From: Anoxybacteroides tepidamans
GTDB lineage: Bacteria > Bacillota > Bacilli > Bacillales > Anoxybacillaceae
DNA length: 64,000 nucleotides
Assembly: GCF_014201465.1 (NCBI RefSeq)
Contig: NZ_JACHEP010000001.1
Coordinates: forward strand, 352,833-416,832
Direction of reading: 5' to 3'
Shown: positions 43,684-55,161 of the stretch, piece by piece
Numbering within the stretch: the first letter of the stretch is position 1
Layout of the letters: every line of letters starts with the position of its first letter
Made by a program: the position numbers and the translations under genes
The notes under the pieces: model-generated
The model's database searches: none
What the model saw: only the letters and a program-made list of their open reading frames with translations
Told to the model about the DNA's origin: nothing

Positions 43684-43908
43684 TATCGTTTTTTATGACG
43701 AATTGATCCTTTCATTCACTAACGACGCTTTAAATTTTATTTTATAATTATTATTTTGTCAATATATTTTTTATGGAAGTCTACTCTATTGCCTTAACTG
43801 TTCATCGTCACTCGTTTATTGCAATGTATATTATTTTTCCTTTCTCGATCAATCGACTATAATGACAATTTTATGCATTTTGGGCCGTGACAAAGAAGAG
43901 AAATTTTC

Positions 43909-44025
43909 GTGCTCACATTTGTTGAGCTGTTTGAAACGTATCGGTCACTATGGTCGAACCGGCCGCTGATCAAAGACGAAGCGTTTACAGAAGAAGCTGT
44001 AAATCGCTCCGTTATGGGGCAATAG
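43909..44025 (+). pseudogene. N-terminal duplicate of the 93-residue protein at 50792
   Basis: GTG-started frame reading LTFVELFETYRSLWSNRPL ... KDEAFTEEA, about 70% identical by eye to the start of the gene at 50792-51073, but stopping after 38 residues. Upstream bases (AATTTTCGTGCTCAC) also match that gene's leader, so it is a partial duplication. The following 44030-44329 holds nothing recognisable. Confidence 0.7.
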
Positions 44026-44329
44026 ATGTTCAACATATTGCCCGAAGCATTAATCCTCTAACAGAAGAAAATATTTCAAAACAAAAATTCTCTGGGAAAT
44101 GAATTTATAAAGCTAAAATTTTGATAAAAACGTAGTGACTTCAAGCAGATGCGATTTTAGTGTTCGGCTTTAAATAAAACCCCATCAAAATTCCGTAATC
44201 CGTATCATCGATCTGTTATTGCTCACATATCACGTAACGCACGAATAATCATCTCTTCACACCTTCATTTCCTAAAAGCTTCTCTTCATGATGATCAACG
44301 GACAACTGCACGAGGCGTTCAATCTATTG

Positions 44330-45469
44330 TTAGCGGAAGAGCACACGATGGTCTTCTCGATACACCGTCACAATGTCCTTTAAGGCGTTTTGCGCCGTTT
44401 TTTCGATTTGCGAAAAATACCCGTTAACTCGTTTGCCAAAGCGATTTTGCTCCTTTTCATTACTGAGCACATAAGCGATTTTCCGTTCATAATGCTCTAA
44501 TCCGGTTAAATTGTAAATCAGCCCATGTTTTTCGAGATAGCGTAAATTAATCTCCTCTTGACCAGGCAAATAGTCGATCGTAAAAATCGGTAAACGTTTA
44601 TGCAATACTTCGCTCACCGTTACCCCGCCCGGCTTCGTAATGATCGCATCGACTTCATTATATAGCCGATTCATTTCTTCAATATCGCATATATATCGAA
44701 AAGGGCGGATATTCGGGTGCTTCCAACCTGCGATTTCTTCATATAGTTTTTCATTCGTCCCGCATAAAACGGAATAGCGGAACGAGTAGGAATTTTCCAT
44801 TTTCCCAAAAAAATCAATCATATTGCCAAGTCCTTGATTTCCCCCTGCCAACAGCAAGTGAAACTGCTCGTGCTTTCCTTTCATTTCGTCCCCTTTTGAC
44901 ATGAACGTTTCATGGACGGGAATACCGGTGACGATAATTTGCTTCTCCTCTATGCAGTATCTCGCCACTAGCTCCTGCTTAGCCTCCGCGTGGGGAACAA
45001 AATGATAATCAATCCCCTGTTTTCCCCAAATCCCGTTCATAAAAAAATCGGTATATACGTTGATGACTGGAGTTTGAACTTCTTTTCGTTTTTTCAACCG
45101 TTGCAAAATACGCGATGGGAAAGAATGCGTACAAATAATCAGCTCTGGCTGCTCCTTTTCCACCATCTTTTTCATTTTATGCTCGAAATAAGGCAGCCAT
45201 AGCTCGAGGTGAACGAATTCTAACCGCTGAAAATCCGGATACATAAGCGCTTTATACACGCGATGATACGACGATGGATGGGAACGAATCCACCGTAAAT
45301 ACATTTCCGAAACGATTTTTTCAATATATTCGTTGCAATAGCTTAAAAAATCTATTTTTTTGCAAAACACGGTTGGGATTTGTGTTTGTAAAAAATCAAT
45401 CAATGCGTCAGCGACTTTATGATGGCCAGAGCTCATTTGAAACAATGGTAATAAAAGAATTCTCATCAT
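44330..45469 (-). CDS. UgtP/MGDG synthase-like glycosyltransferase
   Basis: 379 residues of the GT28/MGDG-synthase group, which transfers a sugar from a UDP-sugar to a lipid acceptor at the inner face of the membrane. N-terminal ILLLPLFQMSSGHHKVADALIDF contains the conserved SSGHHKVA motif. The C-terminal donor-binding part has LLAGGNQGLGN, ITKPGGVTVSEVLHKRLPIFTIDYLPGQEEIN. AAAGGAG precedes ATGATG. Related to B. subtilis UgtP but divergent. Acceptor (diacylglycerol or other) not determinable. Confidence 0.82.
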   Translation of the reverse strand: MMRILLLPLFQMSSGHHKVADALIDFLQTQIPTVFCKKIDFLSYCNEYIEKIVSEMYLRWIRSHPSSYHRVYKALMYPDFQRLEFVHLELWLPYFEHKMKKMVEKEQPELIICTHSFPSRILQRLKKRKEVQTPVINVYTDFFMNGIWGKQGIDYHFVPHAEAKQELVARYCIEEKQIIVTGIPVHETFMSKGDEMKGKHEQFHLLLAGGNQGLGNMIDFFGKMENSYSFRYSVLCGTNEKLYEEIAGWKHPNIRPFRYICDIEEMNRLYNEVDAIITKPGGVTVSEVLHKRLPIFTIDYLPGQEEINLRYLEKHGLIYNLTGLEHYERKIAYVLSNEKEQNRFGKRVNGYFSQIEKTAQNALKDIVTVYREDHRVLFR

Positions 45470-45556
45470 CGCTAACTCCTTTCAAAATGAAGGACTGACA
45501 TAAATGTAAAAATGTCAACAAAAAACTCTTCGTAAATATAGGATTTGTCCATACTT

Positions 45557-46369
45557 ACAGTTTCTTTCGCATGTTCTTCTTTTTATACAATGTAAACAAA
45601 ACGTATACGAAAGTTAAAAAGGCAGCAAACATCATAAAAGATTGAATATACGGTTTTGCTACTTCATTGATGTGTTACCACCGGTTTCCTAGTTGCATAC
45701 CGAGATACACAAGTAAGATGAACCAAAGGATTACGGCGAAAGTAGTGTACAATATAAATTTCATTAAAGACATTCTCGAAATTCCTGCCGGTATGGAAAT
45801 AGCATGACGATAGGAATAAAACGAGCTGTAAAAATGACTCCCGATCCGTATTGAGAGAACCACGCTTCGGACATATCAATATGCCGTTTCCGAATGAAAA
45901 AGTATTTTCCGTATTTCTGTAAAAAGGCCTCCCTCCGTAATACCCCATCCAATAAAGAAACAGTTGCGCAACTGTGCCGCCGATTGTTCCGGTAACGATC
46001 GCTCCAACAAAATTAATTTTTCCTTGCAAGACAAAGAATCCATCGTAAAACAACACGATTTCGCTTGGAATCACTTCGAGCATCAATCCAAGCGCAATGC
46101 CTAAGTCCCCTAAATTTGTTAGATTTGTTAACACATGAGTGTTGATTATCCATTATTTTACTAAAAACAGAGAATCGTATAGCTGAACACAAGCTTTTCT
46201 GCCACATCCCTCGAACAAGAACGCCGGGGCATGCGTACAGCATGCCCAGTCGGCAAACGGTACGTTTGCCGACAACGGCAGAAAAGCTAGGAATAGAGCG
46301 ATGACAACTGGTTTTTATTGGTTAATCAACACGCCTAGTTAACACTTCATAAACAAATTCTTTCATCAT
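45557..46369 (-). pseudogene. DedA-family membrane protein, split by a MITE and frameshifted
   Basis: Reading through MITE copy C restores the start MMKEFVYEVLTNLTNLGDLGI (ATGATG at 46369, GGGAGG upstream), joined at codon VLT. Downstream pieces lie in three frames: EVIPSEIVLFYDGFFVL, FIRKRHIDMSEAWFSQYG, GISRMSLMKFILYTTFAVILWF and finally QSFMMFAAFLTFVYVLF. DedA proteins are phospholipid flippase-like. It is inactivated both by the insertion and by several indels. Confidence 0.8.
46134..46337. repeat. MITE family 1, copy C, inside dedA
   Basis: About 204 bp, orientation as copy B. Both flanks carry GTTAACAC from the dedA coding sequence. Internal hairpins differ from the other copies: GGGGCATGCGTACAGCATGCCC and GTCGGCAAACGGTACGTTTGCCGAC are present, while the GCGGGCAAAT hairpin is missing. 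Confidence 0.85.
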
Positions 46370-46409
46370 TAAATTATCCTCCCACGCTACATTGCCACTC
46401 TATTCGTTT

Positions 46410-46774
46410 TTATTTAGAGAACACGAATCGTTTTTGACCAACATAATTGAGAACGGTATAAAGGGCGGTACCAAATAAAACAACCACATTGCCTGTATAC
46501 TAGTGGGGTACAATTGCAATAGTGTCCATCGCCCAATGTGTGCAAGTTGTTTTCTAAGGAAGTAAGAAACGAGTAGCACGCCATAATGACAATCACAAAA
46601 CGAACAGCGCTATTGGCAATCAGTATAGTTACGACTGACACCGATCGTATTGCCTGTTGACGTCGTTCACCAATGGAAAAAGTGGACCAGATAAAGAAGT
46701 GTATCCATCGAAGACAGCCCTACCGCCGTGTTGTTGAGTCCAATGAGCAATAAACAAAAGAAGGGGTGATTCAT
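46410..46774 (-). pseudogene. GtrA-family flippase, decayed
   Basis: Start FFCLLLIGLNNTAVGLSSMDTLLYL from ATG 46774. The end, LFGTALYTVLNYVGQKRFVFSK, is a GtrA hallmark, in a different frame with stops between. Its ATG overlaps the stop of the glycosyltransferase remnant (ATGA), the usual gtrB-gtrA arrangement. Confidence 0.7.
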
Positions 46775-46932
46775 GCGCTCACCCGTTCTTTCTGTTGCAT
46801 ATTGTCTACATTTTCTTCAATCGTATCGCTGTCTTGTCGTTGATTGACGAATTTTTTCAATATATCTCCAAAACCCATACTCATGAATAAAATTGTCCGA
46901 TCAACTAAACTGAGATCATCAACAATGGCCAT
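46771..46932 (-). pseudogene. C-terminal fragment of a GtrB-like glycosyltransferase
   Basis: About 53 residues (RMAIVDDLSLVDRTILFMSMGFGDILKKFV...) ending at TGA overlapping gtrA. No catalytic region. The assignment rests on its coupling to gtrA and is weak. The bases 46933-47260 hold only a possible MITE end (GGTTAATCAACA near 47177). Confidence 0.4.
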
Positions 46933-47263
46933 CCGTTCTTTTTTTCGAGATGTCAGTTGCCTTACAACACGTTACTCACCTCATGTATTTATAAAAAGAC
47001 CATAGTTTTTTGGAAAGTGCGCATTAATAAAAATAACCGCAAAAAAAGGTGTCCCAAAAGTGATGGAACCCTCTCCTATACCACCATAATATACAAAACA
47101 ATCGATAGTCTGTCGTCAAGTCACATTCTCCACTGTTAACTAAACCGGTTACTCAATATGATAACTTGTTTTGTTGGTTAATCAACAAGATATACGAGAA
47201 ACATTAATTTCTTGTGGCGAATCGTTCTTCCTCATTTTGAAGTGGATCTTCTTTTTCCCGCTC

Positions 47264-48643
47264 TCACTTCATAATAGGAAATGTCACGGTAACCGTCGTT
47301 CCTTGACCTTCTTTGCTTTCGATGGAAATCGTTCCGCCATATTTTTCGACGAGACGCTTTGCAATGGAAAGTCCGAGGCCGTTTCCACCTTGTTTTCTGC
47401 TACGAGCTTTGTCCACTCGATAAAATCGGTGAAAGACGTAAGGAAGATCCGCTTGTGGAATCCCGATTCCAAAATCTTTTATTTCTATTTTGGCCACATC
47501 GTCCTCTTGATACAAGGAAACATGGATTTCTTTCTTTGATTCTTGGCTATATTTCACCGCATTGTCCAATAAAATGACAAAAATTTGTTCTAAATGACGT
47601 GCAACAATACGAATATATGCTGGTTCGCTCCGCATTTGCCGAAATGTGTAATCAGCATATGCGCTTTCAAAATTTCGAATGACCGAATCCATAACCGAGC
47701 GCGCGTCAACCATCTCCCATTCTGTCATATTGGGCGCTTCCGATTCGGCACGTGATAGCTCTAACAGTTCCTGTACTAATTGATTGAGCCGTTCCACTTC
47801 TTTTAAACTGGACTGTAACGATTTGTTTAATACATCCGGATCATGCTTTCCCCAACGATTTAACATCGTTAAATGTCCTTTAATGATCGTTAATGGTGTT
47901 CTTAGCTCATGCGACGCATCTTCGACAAACTGCTTTTGTTGTAAAAACGATTGTTCTAAATCGTCCATTAGGTCATTAAAAAGCTTGCCGAGCTGTGCGA
48001 GTTCATCATTTGTGTCATTGACAGGCACGCGCTCATTCAATCCATTTTTTTTAATTCTTTGCACCGTATTCGTCATCGCTTGAACGTTGACAAGAAGTTG
48101 TTTGGCAATAATCGTTCCGCCTAAAAAGCTCAAAATCACAGCACCTGCACCCGTTGCTACCATCACAAAAAAAATCGTATCCCGAAAATCATCGAACGTT
48201 TCCATGTTACGAACAATTTCAATCGTCCCTGGAAACACAGTCATCGGAGAACGAAGAATCAATAACCGATCTTCGCGGTGATACACCATTTCATATTGTA
48301 AAGATGCCACTGTTTTCGGTTTGACCCAGCTGCTCGGGACGAAATGAGAAACTTCGAACACCGGCTTCCCTTTCATATCCAAAATCCGAATCAATTGGTT
48401 TTTTTCATTAATCGCGGCAAAATATTGGGCGTATCGTCGTAGCTCCAAAGGATCTCGTATCGACTTTTCCTTCAAAAATGCTTCGATTTCCGTCAGTTGA
48501 TGCTTACTGTTTTGCTTTTCGTAATTGATGCTCCACTTTTCAATGACTACATACTGCAAAATGTTATAGGATACAAACAACATGCACAATAGAACAGAAG
48601 ACCAAATTGTTAGCTTCCATTTGACCGGGAGTTTTTTGATCAT
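47264..48643 (-). CDS. sensor histidine kinase
   Basis: 459 residues. Two membrane segments (about 10-32 and 165-190) flank an extracellular sensor; HAMP spans about 190-245. The H-box is FVEDASHELRTPLTIIKGHL, and the ATPase region has N (LLDNAVKYS), G1 (DFGIGIP) and G2 (KQGGNGLGLSIAKRLVEKYGG). It overlaps the response regulator by four bases (ATGA), so they form a pair. Similar in layout to ArlS/CssS kinases. The signal is unknown, but the operon also encodes PepSY and membrane heme-like proteins. Confidence 0.92.
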   Translation of the reverse strand: MIKKLPVKWKLTIWSSVLLCMLFVSYNILQYVVIEKWSINYEKQNSKHQLTEIEAFLKEKSIRDPLELRRYAQYFAAINEKNQLIRILDMKGKPVFEVSHFVPSSWVKPKTVASLQYEMVYHREDRLLILRSPMTVFPGTIEIVRNMETFDDFRDTIFFVMVATGAGAVILSFLGGTIIAKQLLVNVQAMTNTVQRIKKNGLNERVPVNDTNDELAQLGKLFNDLMDDLEQSFLQQKQFVEDASHELRTPLTIIKGHLTMLNRWGKHDPDVLNKSLQSSLKEVERLNQLVQELLELSRAESEAPNMTEWEMVDARSVMDSVIRNFESAYADYTFRQMRSEPAYIRIVARHLEQIFVILLDNAVKYSQESKKEIHVSLYQEDDVAKIEIKDFGIGIPQADLPYVFHRFYRVDKARSRKQGGNGLGLSIAKRLVEKYGGTISIESKEGQGTTVTVTFPIMK

Positions 48644-49314
48644 TCTCTCATCACATATCCGACGCCGCGAACCGTCTGGATATATTGTTCTTTATCTTCT
48701 GCGTTCAGCTTATTTCGCAAATACCGAACGTACACGTCCACTACGTTCGTTTCGATGACAGAATCATATCCCCATACTTGATCTAACAGCACTTCACGAG
48801 TCAGCACACGATTAATGTTTTTCATAAACATTGAAAGAAGTTCAAACTCTTTGTTCGTTAGCTCGATCATATCGGTTCCACGTTTGAGCACCCGTGATTC
48901 CACATCCAATTCAAGATCTTTAAACGTTAAAACGAGCGGCCTTGTTTCCTTTTTTTCCTGTCGGCGAAGAATCACACGAATCCTCGCCAATAACTCTTCG
49001 ATCGCAAACGGTTTGACTACATAATCATCCGCTCCGCTATCTAGTCCCATGACGCGATCCATCACACTGTCTCTAGCAGTTAACATAATAATCGGCGTAT
49101 CTTTGACGTGCCGTACACGACGGCAAACTTCGACTCCATTCAACCCAAGCAACATCAAATCAAGTAAAATGACATGATAGTCTTGCTTCAACGCAAGTTC
49201 AAGCCCCTGCCTCCCATCATACGCTACATCCACTTCGTATCCTTCATATTTCAGTTCAAGCTCTAGAAATTCCGCTAATCCTTCTTCGTCTTCAATGATT
49301 AAAATGTGGTACAT
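48640..49314 (-). CDS. OmpR-family response regulator
   Basis: 224 residues. Receiver domain with acidic pair EDE, phospho-acceptor D in VILLDLMLLGLNG, T in IIMLTARD and K in YVVKPF. C-terminal winged helix (ELTNKEFELLSMFMKNINRVLTREVLLDQVWGYD...VVDVYVRYLRNKL). Cognate kinase gene overlaps. Closest in style to ArlR. Confidence 0.93.
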   Translation of the reverse strand: MYHILIIEDEEGLAEFLELELKYEGYEVDVAYDGRQGLELALKQDYHVILLDLMLLGLNGVEVCRRVRHVKDTPIIMLTARDSVMDRVMGLDSGADDYVVKPFAIEELLARIRVILRRQEKKETRPLVLTFKDLELDVESRVLKRGTDMIELTNKEFELLSMFMKNINRVLTREVLLDQVWGYDSVIETNVVDVYVRYLRNKLNAEDKEQYIQTVRGVGYVMRE

Positions 49315-49327
49315 ATTACCCCCTACC

Positions 49328-49858
49328 TTACATGAGCAAATGAATAACTAAGCTAATCCCGAATAAAAGCGCGACCCATTGGTGCATTTTTTTATAGCTT
49401 TTTCCGTTTTTCCCTTTTCCAAACCACTGCAAAACATATCCGAAGGCGACAACCAATATTAAACTGACGAACGCCCCGATTCCGCTATATACCCTTCCTA
49501 TTCTATCAAAACCGCTAAATAAAAAGTAAGTACCATGGCTCATCACAAGCAAAAACGTAATCCAACCGAATAGTGTATGATATTTTCTGAAAAACAAAAA
49601 CCATTCTTTTACGTGATGCTGCCACGTTATGTTTCGTTTTTTCAACTGGATGAAACCGTGGCGGATAAGCCATAAGCTCCCGCCGGCGATCGCACTAAAT
49701 TCCGCTAAACTGCCTAAAAATTTATATATTTCTTTATAAGCTTCGCTTTGCCCTGTTAACAGCACTAAAATAAACATCGTCACACTTAAAGCTACTAACA
49801 ACGCTCCAACTATTTTTATGAATAAATGAAACAGGTGATGTGAGAAAACAGCTCTCAT
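49328..49858 (-). CDS. four/five-helix membrane protein, cytochrome b-like
   Basis: 176 residues with about five hydrophobic segments. Histidines in or near helices (WLIRHGFIQL, FRKYHTLFGWITFLLVMSHGTYFLF, MHQWVALLFGISLVIHLLM) resemble heme-binding pairs of the DUF4405/ferric-reductase-like families. It lies between the PepSY gene and the two-component genes. A membrane redox partner is plausible; heme binding is not proven. Confidence 0.65.
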   Translation of the reverse strand: MRAVFSHHLFHLFIKIVGALLVALSVTMFILVLLTGQSEAYKEIYKFLGSLAEFSAIAGGSLWLIRHGFIQLKKRNITWQHHVKEWFLFFRKYHTLFGWITFLLVMSHGTYFLFSGFDRIGRVYSGIGAFVSLILVVAFGYVLQWFGKGKNGKSYKKMHQWVALLFGISLVIHLLM

Positions 49859-49937
49859 TTACTTTCACTCCCTTTTGGGCTTATCATACCGTACTTTCAT
49901 AAAGAGAAAAGGTAAAACAAATGAAATTTTTTTCATA

Positions 49938-49977
49938 AAATCAGCTCCTCCGAATGTCTCGAAGGAGCCGATTGAAT
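49938..49977 (-). terminator. hairpin after the PepSY gene
   Basis: GGCTCCTTCGAGACATTCGGAGGAGC-type stem (GGCTCCTTCGA / TCGGAGGAGC on the minus strand) directly after the PepSY stop, with a short T-rich tail. It would reduce read-through from PepSY into the membrane protein and two-component genes. Confidence 0.55.
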
Positions 49978-49978
49978 A

Positions 49979-50602
49979 TTAGTTTTGATCATCTGCTTCT
50001 ACTTTCAATACTTTTCCTGTTTCTGCATCAATTTTGACTTCTTGTTTTCCTTGTTTCGTTTGAATGGTTACGCTGTAAACCGCTTCATTGTTTTCCTTTT
50101 CTACATCCACTTCTTTGATCTCTCCGCTTACTTCATGTAAAGCGATGTTGGTGGCTTCTTCTTTCGTGATTTTTACCGAATCCGCTTCGCCGCCATTTTG
50201 ATCATCGTTTGTTTCCTTGTCGCTATATTCCCCCTCGTTTTTGTCTTGATCGTTTTGATCAATGTTCACAACAGCACCTGTTTGAGCATCAACTTTAACA
50301 TCGTACAACTTTCCTTGCTCACCTTTTACCTCTACCGCATATACGACAACACCATCTTCATTTTCAAGTTCTGTCCCATTTTCTTGTCCTTTTACATGTT
50401 GAAGCGCAATGGCGATCGCTTGCTTCTCCGTGATTTTCGCTGTTGCTTGCAATTGATCTTTCTCTTGTTGTTCAGACACTTCTTTGTTTGACGCTGGCGC
50501 TGTTTGGCTTGCCGCAAACGCATCATGTTTGAGAGCGGCGCCGATCATTCCACCTCCAACAATTGAAAGTGCTAATGCAGGGATTAAAAATTTTTTGTTC
50601 AT
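49979..50602 (-). CDS. secreted/anchored protein with two PepSY domains
   Basis: 207 residues with an N-terminal signal sequence (KKFLIPALALSIVGGGMIGAAL) and two PepSY domains at about 58-115 (ITEKQAIAIALQHVKG...DAQTGAVVNI) and 145-203 (ITKEEATNIALHEVSG...DAETGKVLKV), joined by an acidic linker. PepSY domains often act as inhibitors or modulators of proteases or sensors. Upstream of a two-component system and probably part of the same response. Confidence 0.82.
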   Translation of the reverse strand: MNKKFLIPALALSIVGGGMIGAALKHDAFAASQTAPASNKEVSEQQEKDQLQATAKITEKQAIAIALQHVKGQENGTELENEDGVVVYAVEVKGEQGKLYDVKVDAQTGAVVNIDQNDQDKNEGEYSDKETNDDQNGGEADSVKITKEEATNIALHEVSGEIKEVDVEKENNEAVYSVTIQTKQGKQEVKIDAETGKVLKVEADDQN

Positions 50603-50791
50603 GTCGTTTTCCTCCTCGTATTATAAAATCGTTTGACAGTAATGATCGTACCTTTCTTAAATGAGACGAACGAAAAACCGATATGAACAAGCGATAATAC
50701 TTTCATGAAAAATTTTTAACATTTTCTTTCTCTTCTTGTATCTTTTATAATTGTAATCGCGTATCTCAAGCATTGACAAAGGGGGATTTTC

Positions 50792-51073
50792 GTGCTCACG
50801 TTTGTTCAGTTATTCGCAGCCTACCGCTCGCTTTGGTCGAACCGGTCGCTGGCCAAAGACGAAGAGCTTACGGAGGAAAGCTGTAAATCACTTCTTTATG
50901 AGGCAATAGAAAAAGAACTGCGCGATGAAATGACTCATCCGCGCGTCCGGCAAGCTCCAGAAGTGAAATTCCATTACGCGGTGAAGCGAATCATGGCCGC
51001 ACCGTTAACGGAAACCGAAAAACTCGCTTTAATTGAGCGACATTTAGAAGTGATGGAATATATTGCTCTGTAA
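50792..51073 (+). CDS. conserved small protein, 93 residues, unknown
   Basis: GTG start with GGGGGA nine bases upstream. Helical and charged: LTFVQLFAAYRSLWSNRSL, then an acidic middle and MAAPLTETEKLALIERHLEVMEYIAL. No signal peptide or membrane segment. A truncated duplicate lies at 43909-44025. Own terminator. No domain recognised. Confidence 0.6.
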   Translation: MLTFVQLFAAYRSLWSNRSLAKDEELTEESCKSLLYEAIEKELRDEMTHPRVRQAPEVKFHYAVKRIMAAPLTETEKLALIERHLEVMEYIAL

Positions 51074-51101
51074 AAGGTAAGCGCAAACCGCTTACTTTTT
51101 T
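51074..51101 (+). terminator. intrinsic terminator
   Basis: AAAGGTAAGCG-CAAAC-CGCTTACTTTTTT directly after the stop. Confidence 0.85.
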
Positions 51102-51103
51102 CA

Positions 51104-51127
51104 TTCGTTTGTCATAAAACAAACGAA
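51104..51127. promoter_or_regulatory. inverted repeat upstream of hsp20
   Basis: TTCGTTTGT-CATAAA-ACAAACGAA, perfect 9-bp arms, 44 bp before the Hsp20 start. Not a CIRCE or CtsR box. It could be an operator or a thermosensitive leader structure; unproven. Confidence 0.4.
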
Positions 51128-51170
51128 GTTGAACAAACTATGTACCGACATCACGAAAGGAGGAGTTTAA

Positions 51171-51608
51171 ATGCCTTTAGTTCCTTATGATCCGTTTCGT
51201 CATTTCGAGGCGATGAGACGCGATTTAAACCGTTTTTTTACCACTGATTTTCCATCTCTTTTTCACGCTGATGAAATGCTCATGCCGCGCATCGATATGC
51301 ATGAAACAGAAAGCGAGTATATCGTTTCGTGCGATCTTCCGGGACTTGAGCGGAAAGAAGACGTTCATATTGACGTGCACAACAACGTGTTAACAATTAG
51401 CGGGACGATTCAGCGCAATGAAACGATTAAAGAAGAGCACATGCATCGCCGTGAGCGCTTTTTTGGCCGCTTCCAACGCTCGATTCCGCTACCGGCTAAC
51501 GCTTCCGCGGACCAAATTCATGCGACGTACAAAAACGGCGTACTCGACATTCGCATTCCAAAAATCGCGTCCGACCAGCGGAAAAAGATCGACATCCAAT
51601 TCCATTAA
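51171..51608 (+). CDS. small heat shock protein Hsp20
   Basis: 145-residue alpha-crystallin-domain chaperone that holds unfolding proteins. The domain covers about 40-140: PRIDMHETESEYIVSCDLPGLERKEDVHIDVHNNVLTISG, ERFFGRFQRSIPLP, and YKNGVLDIRIPK. AAAGGAGG precedes ATG. Monocistronic. Bacillaceae homologues are heat- or sporulation-induced (YocM, CotM/HspA types). Confidence 0.92.
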   Translation: MPLVPYDPFRHFEAMRRDLNRFFTTDFPSLFHADEMLMPRIDMHETESEYIVSCDLPGLERKEDVHIDVHNNVLTISGTIQRNETIKEEHMHRRERFFGRFQRSIPLPANASADQIHATYKNGVLDIRIPKIASDQRKKIDIQFH

Positions 51609-54172
<2,564 letters not shown>

Positions 54173-54174
54173 GG

Positions 54175-55161
54175 TCACACACCCCGATATCCGTTCGGGT
54201 TCGCTCGATGCCATTCCCAAGCGGAAGTAACAATTTCATCAATCGTTGTATACGTTGGCTCCCAGCCGAGTTTGCGCTTCGCTTTATCAGAAGAAGCAAC
54301 TAATCGTGCCGGATCGCCTGCGCGCCTTGGCACCACCCTAGCCGGAATGTCGTGGCCGGTCACACGGCGAGCCGCTTCGATCACTTCTTTGACCGTAAAT
54401 CCGTTGCCGTTACCGAGGTTAAACACATCGCTTTTCGCTCCGCTTCGCAACTTTTCGACGGCCAGCCAATGCGCGTCGACTAAATCAAGCACGTGAATAT
54501 AATCGCGGATACACGTTCCGTCATGGGTATCGTAGTCATCGCCAAAAATTTGGATTTCGCTTCGCTGTCCTAACGGAACTTTTAATATCAGCGGGATTAA
54601 ATGCGTTTCCGGATCATGATCTTCCCCTAAATGTGCCCCATAAGCACCAGCGACGTTAAAATAGCGCAAGGAAATATAACGAATGCCGTACGCTTGGTCG
54701 ACCCATTTCATCATTTTTTCCATCGCCAGTTTCGTTTCCCCGTACGTGTTCGTTGGTGCGGTCGGATCAGTTTCGATGATCGGAACTTGCTTCGGCTCTC
54801 CGTATACCGCAGCGGTTGAGGAGAAAACGATTTGCTTCACGCCGAATTCGTTCATCATTTCCAACAACACTTGCGTTCCGTATACATTGTTATCATAATA
54901 CTGAAGCGGCTTTTGCATACTTTCACCGACAAGCGAATTCGCCGCAAAATGAATGACCGTATCGATGTCGTATGTTTGAAACACTTCACGCAAAAAGTCA
55001 CGGTCACGAATGTCGCCTTGATAAAAGACAGCTTCTGGATGAACCGCCTCGCGATGCCCTGTCTGCAAATTATCAACGACAACGACTTTTTCTCCTTTTT
55101 CGATTAAGCGATGCACCGCATGGCTGCCGATGTAGCCGGCGCCGCCGCAAACAAGAATCAT
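54175..55161 (-). CDS. galE: UDP-glucose 4-epimerase
   Basis: 328-residue extended [17 protein letters not shown] at the N-terminus binds [12 protein letters not shown] and the catalytic Y-x3-K in [12 protein letters not shown] are present, and the [17 protein letters not shown] region is typical of GalE. It interconverts UDP-galactose and UDP-glucose. Its ATG overlaps the galK stop (ATGA type), indicating an operon. Confidence 0.94.
   Translation of the reverse strand: MILVCGGAGYIGSHAVHRLIEKGEKVVVVDNLQTGHREAVHPEAVFYQGDIRDRDFLREVFQTYDIDTVIHFAANSLVGESMQKPLQYYDNNVYGTQVLLEMMNEFGVKQIVFSSTAAVYGEPKQVPIIETDPTAPTNTYGETKLAMEKMMKWVDQAYGIRYISLRYFNVAGAYGAHLGEDHDPETHLIPLILKVPLGQRSEIQIFGDDYDTHDGTCIRDYIHVLDLVDAHWLAVEKLRSGAKSDVFNLGNGNGFTVKEVIEAARRVTGHDIPARVVPRRAGDPARLVASSDKAKRKLGWEPTYTTIDEIVTSAWEWHRANPNGYRGV

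Noticed and set aside
47170-47190. GGTTAATCAACA near 47177 as a fifth MITE copy
   Set aside because: Only one terminus is recognisable and no second end or flanking duplication is seen, so it is recorded only as a possible relic.
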